From Phoronis australis (lineage: Eukaryota; Phoronida; Phoronidae): 60,000 nucleotides of DNA. Shown here piece by piece: positions 42,101-52,751 of this stretch. Positions within the stretch are counted from its first letter, which is position 1. Each line of letters opens with the position of its first letter. Position numbers and translations under genes: made by a program. The notes under the pieces are model-generated. The model had not been told where the DNA came from and did no database searches. It was given only the letters and a program-made list of their open reading frames with translations. Location of the stretch: assembly GCA_002633005.1 (NCBI GenBank), contig NMRA01000027.1:1107788-1167787 (forward strand). Direction: 5' to 3'.

Positions 42101-45100
42101 GTTCTCAAAATCAGTTACCACCAATGTGACTAACGCTGGTATACCTGAGCTTGGGCTGCAGCCTGAATAAGATGTCTTCAGCCTGGGGAATTGGTTTTAC
42201 ATTTCACTCTCTTGTCAAGGTGCATAGCTTGAGCTCCTGGAAGTTGGGGTTGTGATCACTAGTTACGCCATGTTTGTCTGTTTTGGAAGAATTGTATTTT
42301 AATGTCTTCAAATTTTATTCTTTATGGAAGTTTGTGTTTTAAGTTTCCTTCATTCGAATAAAAGTGGACCTGGGAAAATGGTCTCAGTGTTGCTGTTTCG
42401 CCTAAAATAGTCATTAAATTCATTCATAAATCAACTTTTCCCATGCTCTGGCTTAATTTCAAGGCAGAAACGAGTCACAATGCCTCTTTACTTCCTTTAG
42501 AAGACATGTGTCTGTTGAATTTTGTTAGACTTTGCTACCCGAGAATTGTTCTTTTCCATTTAATCTTGGTTGTGCATTGTGCTGTTCTTTTGTCTTAGGA
42601 TCCTTTAAAGGATGACATCGTTGTTTGCCAAGCACCAACCGTTAGACTATGAACTGGTGGTCGGAAATACTCCCTGTGAAAAACTCTGGGTGATAAGCTA
42701 TCATAGTGGATGTTTGTTTAAGTAAAGACATAATTTGCTTAGCTCTCCAGTGACCATTATAAATTACCTCCACAGTAGAAGAGCTGTTCTGATCAGTTGT
42801 GTTGTCTGCTGATTTGACTTGTGCGATTGTCTGCACGTCTGAATTGTCTGGCATAATTATTGCTGATCCAAAAATAAATGCAACATGTCTCACAACAAGG
42901 AACTTTGTGAGTTCATGCTTTGCGAGAATGGCGATTTAGATGCTAGAAGAATTCCATGAGAATTTTTCGTGAAGTTTGATTTTGTATGTGTAGTTATATG
43001 TAGAAGACCTTGGTCACATTTGGACATAGTGATACAATGAGTCCATACCATATGAGTTGACTCCCCGAGCTATTAAGAAAATGATCGTCTGATTTGCATG
43101 TAAGACAAACACTTACCTGCTTATATGGATTTTCAAATAATTTCATATTGTCTCAGTTAGTATGTGGTGCAATGCACTTTCTGTAAATGTATTGCAAATC
43201 TGTGATCCATGATGCACCTGGTTAAGCCTGTAGTCGTGACCTGGTAATCAGCTGCTCCTAAGGATGTTTCAACAAAGAACCTGTCTGAATAAAGAAGATG
43301 TAAATTACAGCTTCTTCGTTCCTGGGCACATTGAGAATTTGTTATCATTATTGAGAACCTTTCTGAAGTTTGCATAGTGTGGCCCAGTGCTTAAAGGGGT
43401 CAAAGCGAATTAATGACCCTTCTTATCTGGTCACCTGTTGGCCCTGACCTGTACATTGTGTGATGGAAAGTGTACTCGCAGTGGGTAGATTTACACGGCG
43501 GTCATTTCTCTGTTGTTGCCAGTTTGTGCGTAGCGTTCAATTTGCAGAGGAACATGAAGACGGGGTGAACGATATAAGTTGTATTGAAAGTGTCCTGTTC
43601 ACTTTTTAGAATCTAGGTTGTTCTTGCAGACCAATAATAATACTGAATTGCCTTGTGTTCTGAGATGAATGATGTTAGAATTTAAAAGATGTCACTAGGC
43701 AGGACATCAGCAGATTTTTTGTGTTGTATGTACTTCTTAACTGTTTTTGATCACGATATTTTTGTCATTGCGGAAAAAGCTGTCGTACTCATTGACTTGG
43801 CCTTCATTTTTGGCTGATAGTAACTTCAAAGGCATTGTCATTTGTCTTTGTCATTTACTCATTCCATAATGGTCCTTGTTGTCAGTTACATAAGGTTCAC
43901 ATGAATGACGAAAATACTAGATGGAATCATTTTAGGCACTAGTGAATTTGTCTCCTCACTACCCAAATCAGTTGAATTGCATTTAAGGAAAAGTTGACAT
44001 CAAAGCGCTTTTTCTCTCTGCCATTGTTGCGATGACCAGCATACTCTTAACCCTGTATATGTGTCCTTTGATGTAGGGTCTGTCTACAAAAGTGGTTGCC
44101 CAAATTCCATCAATTTTGGAATAACTCAAACCAGCGGCAAAGTGTCAGCGAAAGTGACCCTTGTAATCATTTACATTAATGGCATTTTTGCTACAAGCGA
44201 CAGTGCTAGTGAAAATGGTTGCATGTTACCCAATCAATGGGGGGAATGGGCGCTCAGCTTCGATGTCCCTCAAAGTCATCGATAGGGTTCAATGCTGTGT
44301 CAATGATGAAGGTCATGTTGCGCCACCTTATGATAACTTCAATGACAATAGCATCACTTTGCGATAACTTCTGATGCTCAAATTAACTTCCTAGTGTAGG
44401 TTGATGCTTTGCTAGTACCCGATTTTAAACTTGGTGGGAAAGGCTATTACGATTACGTGAAGAGATGATTGTTTACCCAACAAGTATTCTAACACTAGCT
44501 CAAGCCTGAGATAGATTACTTAGAAGTGTAGATCTGTAGTTTGTTCCTCGGTTAATTCACAATACTCCATTGGAAATAAATTGATTGGTATGTCTTAACC
44601 TTTGTCAGGCATGCTCACAGACAATACCTGGGCAACTGCATGATCTGTGACAGTAGGCAGATCCACTGCTCAAGCTATCATACCATACACATTCCCAAAG
44701 TTTTTCTGCAAATTCCAGCTCATCCTAGCTAAACCATGTACTTCACCTGTAAAGGGAACGTCATAGTTAGATCCTTTCATCTAGAGTAAATACTCTGGCA
44801 ATTGTGATTTTCTTTTCAACCAGCTCCTTCACCCACTGGTGAAATCATGAGCATGCCATTTTTGCTGCACAGGTAGTACTGAGTATGAGAGAAAAGTTCC
44901 TGGTGGTCAAGTGCCATCACTGTAAAGATCACTAGTGCTAGCATTTTGTCACCTGAAGTACCACTGGTACTTGACACTTGGCTAAACCAGGACTTTCATA
45001 CCTAGTGCCACCTGTGCAAAAAATTGGATCGCTATAGAGTTCGTTACTGAGTAAATGTACATTTCGGATAGAAATCACATGTTGGTGGGATTTTATCTTC

Positions 45101-46560
45101 ATTGCCGGAGTTGTTTTTTTAATGCATTGTGGGGGTGTTGTCAGCTTGTAACCATCCTGTGACATCACCAAGATACTGGGGGACACGTTATCTGATTTAT
45201 AGCAATTTAGATGGTGTGATTTAATTTCAGTTTGATTGTGTAGTGTGTACCTGGAGAAAGTTTCATGCAGAAAGTTTGTTTATTTATGTATTTTTGAGGC
45301 ACACTTTCAGTCCTTTATTTTTGTATCATAGTGTCTTAGTTATTTGAACACCAAAAAGCATGTTGCAGTGGACCCATGCTTTCAGTTCTGTTACATTCAA
45401 GCAAGTACTGGCTCGTGTTGTTTTCCGTCACATTGGTTCAACATCATCAAATTATGTTTGATGTCACCGAATGTTTTGGAAGCTAACAACTTTCCCACAA
45501 TGCATTTAAAAAAATGACAGCATTGTTGCAGATGAACTCCATCGAGTTGTCGGAGTATTTCTTTAAGTTGGAAAGATTGAAAGACACCACCAGCGGCCTC
45601 CCGAGGTGTTCCTAAACATACAAAAGGTACTGATAGCATCTTTTACCTGGTATTGTAGCTGAGGTGGTAATCTAGCCTGAGTGGAGAATCTCATTAACTT
45701 CCCTAAAAATTACAGTTTTGGGATATTTTTCTTTCTCTCACCCTGAGGTTACTGACATAAGCAGGCCATCTTGGAGTATCCTGACCTGCTGATAAAACAA
45801 GAGGTTTGTGTTGTTTTATCTAAGAGGTCAAGTCAGCAGAAATATTGGCCTGTTTAGTGTTTGTCATTGCTAAACAACAATCCTGTGGTTTCTCGGGCTA
45901 TTTTTACAAAACTGCTCATTTGGCCAACTTCAAGAGTTGGATCTGGGAAAATTTTCTGCTTGAAGTGGCACAGCTGGTCATTAGATTCTTTTCCTGTATG
46001 ACAACACCAATGAGTATTTAACCAATTTTGCATACAGAATAGACTCCTGCCAAACAAACTGGATTTCATCTGTCAGTGCTTAGTAATTTTTAGGAGTAAA
46101 TTCAGTCATCAAAATTAGACAAATTGCAACTTTGCCGGTCTGTTTTATGCAATAACCCAATAATTACAATGTACGCCCAAGACCAGGAGCCTTCTTTGGT
46201 AATCTTGGAATACCTAGTAATAGTCATTCTCATTGGTCTTGCCACTGCCTTGATGGTTGAAGCACAGATTTTTACTGGATTAAAACCCTGGGTCTGTTTC
46301 GTGAAAAGTGTGTTAAGACATACAGTAAGATAGAAATTTGGTCTTATGCACCTCGTAACTATTTCTGAAAAATAATCGAATGCCACTTGAGCAAAAGTGC
46401 AGTCTCTGAGAATGTGTATACAACTGCTAGTCACTGAGATAATTTCTATACATTATTTCAAGTTTGTGATGCGCTCCTGGCTAATGCTTTGTTGTCATGT
46501 GAAGTGAGACCAAATTGCTGTTTAAGTATTGGTAAGTCACTTTCATGATATGGCCACCTG
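39163..46560 (+). other. intron sequence without supported exons
   Basis: Long AT-rich stretch with only short random-looking open frames on both strands. A weak hairpin with TTTGAGAA/TTCTCAAA arms occurs near 42060-42110 and may be a decayed relative of the foldback family. Confidence 0.4.
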
Positions 46561-46580
46561 CTGAATGTATGCCTGTTCAT

Positions 46581-46700
46581 GCGGATATTTTTGCGCATTA
46601 TTTTCCAGAATCAGGATTGCAAAAAAAGGTATCGCGCGAACGCAAAAATACCGCAATCCCAGTTTCAACAAATTTCGCGGAATTTATTGCGTAAAATGTT
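46581..46700. repeat. CpG-rich inverted repeat
   Basis: GCGGATATTTTTGCG (46581-46595) is the near inverse of CGCAAAAATACCGC (46641-46654), followed by TTTCGCGGAATTTATTGCG. Such CGCGAAA/TTTCGCG-type strings are typical of small DNA-transposon relics, but no family is assigned. Confidence 0.4.
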
Positions 46701-47079
46701 CTAGACGCTGAGACAGTTGTTTACATATGCTTGATGATTAATTACTTGCTGCATATTCGACACAAAACGAAAGATTGACGCACTTCGCATGATACAAGAA
46801 TTCCCGCTTTACTTCCAAAAAGTCTCGAAATCTCTGTTTTCTCGCCATAAAATTTAGTTTTCTTAAATTGTGGTCTGACGCAGAGGCTGTGTTGCTCATT
46901 GGCTTGTAGCGGGAAGCCGTAGTAGATGGCCAGCTGTCTGGCACGAAGAAGGATGGACCAGTTTTCGTTAGAATCAGGAACGAATTTGAGGTAACTAAGC
47001 AAAATTCAGTTCTGTTCAATCAGTTGTTGAATCACGAAACCTTGTAAATAGCTGCATTTGTATCAGCGGCGTATTATTT

Positions 47080-48089
47080 CATAGGCGGATTTAGGGGGGC
47101 CAGGGGGCCCGGGCCCCCCCTTGGCTGCCGCAAAAAAAAATAAAATAGTAAGAGCGTAGGGAAATGGTGATTTTATTAATTAACCCAGGTAATTAAAATT
47201 ATACGGATGAAAAAAGATTTAAATGTGTGCAGTTTTAGTATTTGGGGGTTGGCTCAAATCCAATTTCAAGTGTCAAATTCGGAACACGGCGCGTTCGTAA
47301 CGGAACTATGGCTAAGTATAGAATCTCCCGCGATATCCTAGGCGACCGGCAGCGGCGCTGTGCACTACGACTCCGTTTCCATCGTCTGCTCCACTGTGCA
47401 ATGAAGAAAATTTACTTCATTTTTTAAAGAAAATGGAACCTGAGTGGCTATGAAATAACAGAAGCTGCTGGTAAGATGTGAATTTTAATCGAAGCCTTAG
47501 TGAATCACTCAGAAACTCGCAATACTCTCTTTGTCAAACCTTATCTTAAGACGGTTTCCAAAGCAATCCCGTCATTATTGCCAACACGAAAAATGGATTT
47601 GGTCTTTTGGGCATTTGAAGACTATTTCAAATACGACAAATTTGTTAAGAATTGATGGCACAAAATATAAAACGTGTAATAAGCATTACGAAAAGAAGTA
47701 GGTTACGCGCGCAAACGCTGTGGCCCATAAACAAGTAAGTCTTTTAGTATGAGAGTTGTAGTTAAATCGTGGTGGTGTAGTGGTAACGTACGCGCGCTCA
47801 ACCCGCTAGGTCGTGAGTTCGAGTCTTCGACACTTGCATTTTTTTCCTGTTTGACACGTTCTCCGTGTTTTTGTTTTGCCTTTTTTTCTTGGATAATACT
47901 TCAGGAATCAAGGAAAATGCTTGATTTTTAGAGGTAAAAACAAAAAAATTTCCTGGGCGGGAGGGGGGTTTGCCGACCTCCCCCCATTCGGTGCTATGCG
48001 CATCTACAATCGTGGTTCAGTTTGCGCAAATGCTTCCAGCCGGACAAAATGTTGGGCCCCCCCCTTGTGATATCCTAGATACGCCACTG
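47080..48089. mobile_element. hAT-like non-autonomous element (1010 bp)
   Basis: The left end, CATAGGCGGATTTAGGGGGG, and the inverted right end, CAGTGGCGTATCTAGG, share a CA..GGCG.AT.TAGG pattern like the CAGGGGCGGATCCAG ends of many hAT-type elements. Both ends adjoin C/G runs (GGGCCCCCCCTTG). The 8-bp flanks, TATTATTT and ATATTTTC, are only partly alike, so the target-site duplication is doubtful. No transposase domain is readable inside. Confidence 0.45.
47762..47835 (+). pseudogene. tRNA-like sequence, degenerate
   Basis: GTGTAGTGGTAACG resembles box A and GAGTTCGAGTC resembles box B at normal tRNA spacing. The T-stem has mismatches and no acceptor stem pairs. It is probably a tRNA relic or SINE head inside the surrounding transposon, not a working tRNA. 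Confidence 0.4.
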
Positions 48090-50943
48090 ATATTTTCCTT
48101 CCGTTTGTATTTTCATTTGCTAGGGTAAGATAGAAATTGCATAATTGACAACAGTAACATGAACACTTGCGGATTTCAGAAATTTTGGTGTTATGGAACT
48201 GCGCATTTTTTCCGCAACGCCATTTCTCGAGTGAACGGGCCTGGTGTGTATCCAACTGGGTTCAGGGCAAGGCCTACATAGACTGATAACAATTGTTCGG
48301 TTGCCTTAGAGGCCAGAATATTTTGTCAAATAACTCGACACCCTCTCCAAAATAGAAGAATTCGCAGGTACATGCGAATTGAAAATTTGCCTAGATGACT
48401 TGACAATCTGTGCAGTCCTCACAAAACTGGTAGTGGCTCCAGCAGACAGTTTGTGGTTTCATAATAATCCAGATATCCTTAATAATAATCTCATGTGGTT
48501 TCTACTGAGGCATTGTTACAGGTCTTCTTTTGGAGTGTGCCATAGTTCACAGGCTTATGCTTTTTATAGACAAGGAATTTCACTGTGATCTTATTCTGGC
48601 TTCTGGCTATTTTCCAATTTTCAGTGGCTTAACAGCAGGTACCAGTTATTGTTTGAAATGGTAACGAGTCAAGGCATTGCATTGGTCTGGATTTTGAAGT
48701 TCCGTGGCATTCTTTACATGGAAAGAGCCTTGTGGGGCATGGTTCCCACCCCTGGATGATCTGGTATGACCATGGCATTTGGAAATGACCAGCTGTCATT
48801 TACACAAGGTGTGTCTAGCAGGAGAGATGTTCCACTCACCACTGTGAATAATGGGAAGGTCAAGTGGTATTAGATAAGGTGAATAATTCAGTGCTTTTGA
48901 TTACTGACCACTCCCTCCAGGCTATAACTGGTTAGCTGGTCCCATTATGGTTCCTGCAGAAGTGATTGAAAGTCAGATAGGTATGAATACTTACTTCTCT
49001 GCCATTTCGTGTTGACTGGAGTAGAATGACCATGAACATCCCATGGTTTTGATGTGACAAGAAAAGTAAGGTACAGTTTCAGTTTCGTGTTTTTTGCCTG
49101 CATCTTATAATTAAATGTCCTTTTGTTGTAAGTTTAGAATGGTGCCAAACCGTTCTGTTCAGTGTGGCTCCAACACCAGCCCAGACTTTACTATGGAGCA
49201 TAAAAATAAACATGTGATGCCAATCAAGATTCCTTTGTTTTGTTTTTCCACAAACAGATGTTCTTAGTTTTGTCAAATCAGCTGCTAAACCTGTCAGAAT
49301 AACCTTAAAAAAGTGGAGGCACCCAATGGGGTCATGCCTTAGTTATGTATCCTAGCTCTCAAATTATCTGTGAAATCATAAACATTTGGTTTACTTTATC
49401 TAATGAATATCTGTTGAAAACTGGCAAGTCTGCTGTATTGCTGCCCTGGTGGTGGTCTGAGGTTTCAGTGGAGTGGTGAGTAGCATTCTTGAGCAGTTGT
49501 GGTTCCATATGGTCTCAGTCAGGCTTTGGCAGTCTGTACACAAGAGGTTGTGGGGATGGACAGATAGCTTCAGGTTTGTGTCATGGAGGTGAGAGTTGGC
49601 TGTGAAAGGTACTTGCCTACTGAATTTTCGGTATCTATGGTAGGGATTTTTGCAACATTTGCCACCGATATTGTTGTGGTGTAATCGTAGATTGTTTTGC
49701 AAGGAGACATACCAAGTTGGAAAGATTTGAATTTTTGAGTTATGCAAGAGAGCAGATGGTATGATTAGGTAACCAGCTATGTTGTGTTAGTGCCATCTGT
49801 CTCTGTAAATAGGAAATACCAGACAATTTAAGATGAAAACACATCAACTGGTGTCTTAGACTGACTGGTTTTAATTGATTCTTCATTTGAAATAACCAGA
49901 CCTGTCTGGCAATTACTTGGTTCATCTGAGACACTACAACCCTGCATGTTCAGATCCCATGTGGGACCAATTGGTTGAATTAATGTCAACATATGTCACC
50001 TCTCATCAACCAGAGCCAACTGATAAGTGGCTTACTTGTAGTAAACCAAGTGATACTGGGGTTGTCTGACATTCTTTGACATTTGTCTGCTGCCATCATA
50101 GTTGTTGTTGGTGAGTCATTTGTTTCTGTTAGTTTTCTCATAGTTTTCTTTGGTAGGCAAGTCTTCAGACAGGTGGAATTTCACTTTGTCAAATTTCTTT
50201 GCAAGAATAACTTTTCTTCTAGCATGGTGCGTGTGATAGCAATTACCAAACAACATGTGATCAAGTTTTGAGCATTGCTAACAATATGGTAAGCATCTGA
50301 AAAGTAGAAATATGGAAATTTTGCCAATTATATTTGTCTCAAATTGAAGATATTTTTACCATATTTAGCCCACTATATGGTAGCTAAGTAAAATTTTATT
50401 TTGTGAAAATATCTGGACATATATATTAAGAAAATGTCTGTTATTACGGTTTAGGTAGTGGTCAGATGTTGTAAAACAAATGTAGATAAAAAAATCTTGA
50501 TTTTGTCTTCAGATTACATTATTTGCCTGGCTTTTTGTTGCTTTTGCGTCAATCTGCATTTCATAAACTCACAGGTTGTTTTCATTAACTGCCAACCTTT
50601 GATAGGTTTTCCTGGCATTTTCCACTAAAAACAAATTAATGGTAGGGCATGGTTAGTGCTCTGTTTTCTTTGTGTGGTAACGTCTGCACCTGAGGCTGCT
50701 GCAAAGTTGAGATGCCTGCTAGTAAGATAGTCCGTAGTTATGGATTTTCACTGAAAACATGGTAGAACTCAAAACTATTCTATATTTTGTATGGAAAATA
50801 GGGCTTTATTGAGATTTAGTGTGTGTTCAGGGTTTCAAAAGAACTGACAGTTCATTGTTGCTCAAGACCAGGCTTTACAAGGTGGGTCATCACATTGTGT
50901 CATTTTATGCACTGAATATGGTCTCAGTCAAGGAATAGCATGC
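48090..50943 (+). other. intron sequence, nothing recognised
   Basis: No exon, RNA gene or repeat that can be supported. Confidence 0.4.
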
Positions 50944-51047
50944 AACAGTCATTTGCAGGGGTCCCGAATTTCGAGAACCAGTTTGATGCCCATTATTCTT
51001 TGGAGAAATCTGGTTCTCAAAATGTGGGGGCCCTGTAAGTGACTGTT
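50944..51047. mobile_element. foldback element, copy 1
   Basis: Arms of about 38 bases: the left reads AACAGTCATTTGCAGGG and then TTTCGAGAACCAG; the right, reverse-complemented, reads AACAGTCACTTACAGGG and then TTTTGAGAACCAG. A loop containing TTTGATG..CATTATTC..TGGAGAAA separates them. Core and loop recur at 55942-56037. Confidence 0.8.
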
Positions 51048-51808
51048 ATCGAATAAAGAAGTGTCAGTTTTTTCCAAGCCCCGACATCATTTCTCATCGG
51101 AGTAGGAACAAGTTCAGACTAATCTTTTGCGACTAATGGTCTCTTTACAAAAAATTCACTTCCAGGACAGAATGCATGTTTAATAGCCGCTTCAAGTTGG
51201 ATCTTGAAATTTGTTCTTTGATCAAAACAAAATTCAGTGTTGTTTAAGCCTTGGTGATGAAAAACATCACATGATCGCCTGATTACTTATATAGCATCAC
51301 AGTTGCACTCAGGGGTTGTTTCTCAGTTTTAGGGTCATATCATTGTAAGCCAATCATAACATTGAAATTATGCTCTGCGAGTCCATCTGTCTCAGAAAAA
51401 AGGCCTGTTCGCACCTTAACCGAGGCTACACAAATGCTGGGAGATCTCACAGTAACATCCGAACCATGTGGTACCTGTCTATAATGGTGTAAACAAGCTG
51501 GGAATTGGTTCTCATATCTGCTACAGAAGGAGGTTTCTTTTGAAAAATTATCTTGTGGTGCTGCATGAAGGTCCATGTCTTCATGACTGTGTGGGTGCTC
51601 TTTGTTAAATGTGGGGGAGCCCATTGTTTGTTCAGATGTTGGTAGGCTCTTAGTAACCGTAATTGTCTCAAGACTATTTCCCACTGAGTTAAATCCACTA
51701 CCAGAGATGTAGTGTTAACAGCAAAGTTTACTTAAGTTCTCATTAAATACCCTTTTAAAGAGATCTTCGCAGCAAAAAAAGTAATTTTAAAGAAGTTAAC
51801 AGAAGCGC
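51048..51808 (+). other. intron sequence between foldback element and minisatellite
   Basis: Overlapping short minus-strand frames at 51340-51698 look random. Nothing is recognised. Confidence 0.35.
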
Positions 51809-51988
51809 GAAAGTGAGCCTACTAACGAAAGTGAGCCTACTAACGAAAGTGAGCCTACTAACGAAAGTGAGCCTACTAACGAAAGTGAGCCTACTAACGA
51901 AAGTGAGCCTACTAACGAAAGTGAGCCTACTAACGAAAGTGAGCCTACTAACGAAAGTGAGCCTACTAACGAATGTGAGCCTACTACC
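51809..51988 (+). repeat. 18-bp minisatellite, ten units
   Basis: Nine perfect copies of GAAAGTGAGCCTACTAAC and a tenth with one substitution plus a diverged end. The 18-base unit is a multiple of three, so frames stay open on both strands. In one + frame it reads ESEPTN repeated and then ECEPTT..SNPAF before a stop at 52037-52039. That frame has a stop at 51797 just upstream and no acceptor is evident, so it is not called as a gene. Confidence 0.95.
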
Positions 51989-52184
51989 TCCGGAGTACCA
52001 GCCGAGCACTCTGCCACTGAATCAAATCCAGCGTTTTAAATTGCAAAGAATTCCAGCCGTATTTTAATGGTGCAGGCATTAGCTTGATCTCTACGAATAT
52101 CTGGCAGACAATGGCCAGAGTTGGCTATTTGTGATAAAGTCACAAGAACACAGCTGAGTGTTAGAGTTGTTAGTTTTGATGCGT

Positions 52185-52751
52185 ATTGTCCTGTCATGCC
52201 AACGATTTTAATGAAACTGAAAAGTGGTGGGAGAGGGTGTCAACATATCTGTACACAATTAAATTATATTTCCGAAGTCTCAAAAGCGGAGTCAAAATTG
52301 GCCAACGAACTGAATGTAAACACAACTAATTTTCATGGGAAGATGTTTATTCCTTTCAAGAGACCCAAGAATTAGGTGGCTTCAGTTCAGACTCTTGACT
52401 GAGAATTTTGACTACTAACTCATTTTTAAAAATAATTCAAGTTACAGATGACAACTCTTGTTCCTTTGAGGACAATCGAAAGAGACTTTGAAACACTTAT
52501 TTTGAGAATGTGAAACAGTAAATTCATTTTGGACAAAAGTTAGTAACGAAATTCTAAACAAAGCAAATCCCCAGTGTGTCGACACTCTTTCCTGCAACAA
52601 CGTTATTTTTGGCTTTTTTGATAAAAAAGAAAATTTTAAAAACATTGTTTTATTATTGGGTAAACAGTTTATTTATACCCAAAAGTTCAGATCAAAAAGA
52701 TTACTTCTAAGTAGATTTTTAACTTCATCAAAGAATATTACCGGTATATGA
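52185..52751 (+). pseudogene. decayed 3' fragment of an L1/Tx1-like LINE ORF2
   Basis: Pieces in different + frames match the C-terminal part of the intact ORF2 at 29438-33241. GCQHICTQLN corresponds to GCRHICSVFN. DPRIRWLQFRLL (from 52362) corresponds to DPHIRWFQFRIL. ETLKHLF*ECE (from 52482) corresponds to ETLSHLFWEC, with the Trp codon now TGA at 52503-52505. The tail IVLLLGKQFIY corresponds to ILLLLAKQYIY. Several frameshifts and stops make it dead. It is a different, older insertion in the opposite orientation and keeps the order of the family. Confidence 0.8.

Noticed and set aside
47762-47835. Functional tRNA gene
   Set aside because: Box-like motifs are present, but the acceptor stem does not pair and the T-stem is broken, so it is listed only as a degenerate tRNA-like sequence.
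51755-52067. Open frames reading LTFVSR, SLVGSL or SLLTKV repeats
   Set aside because: They are products of the 18-bp tandem repeat read in several frames and on both strands.
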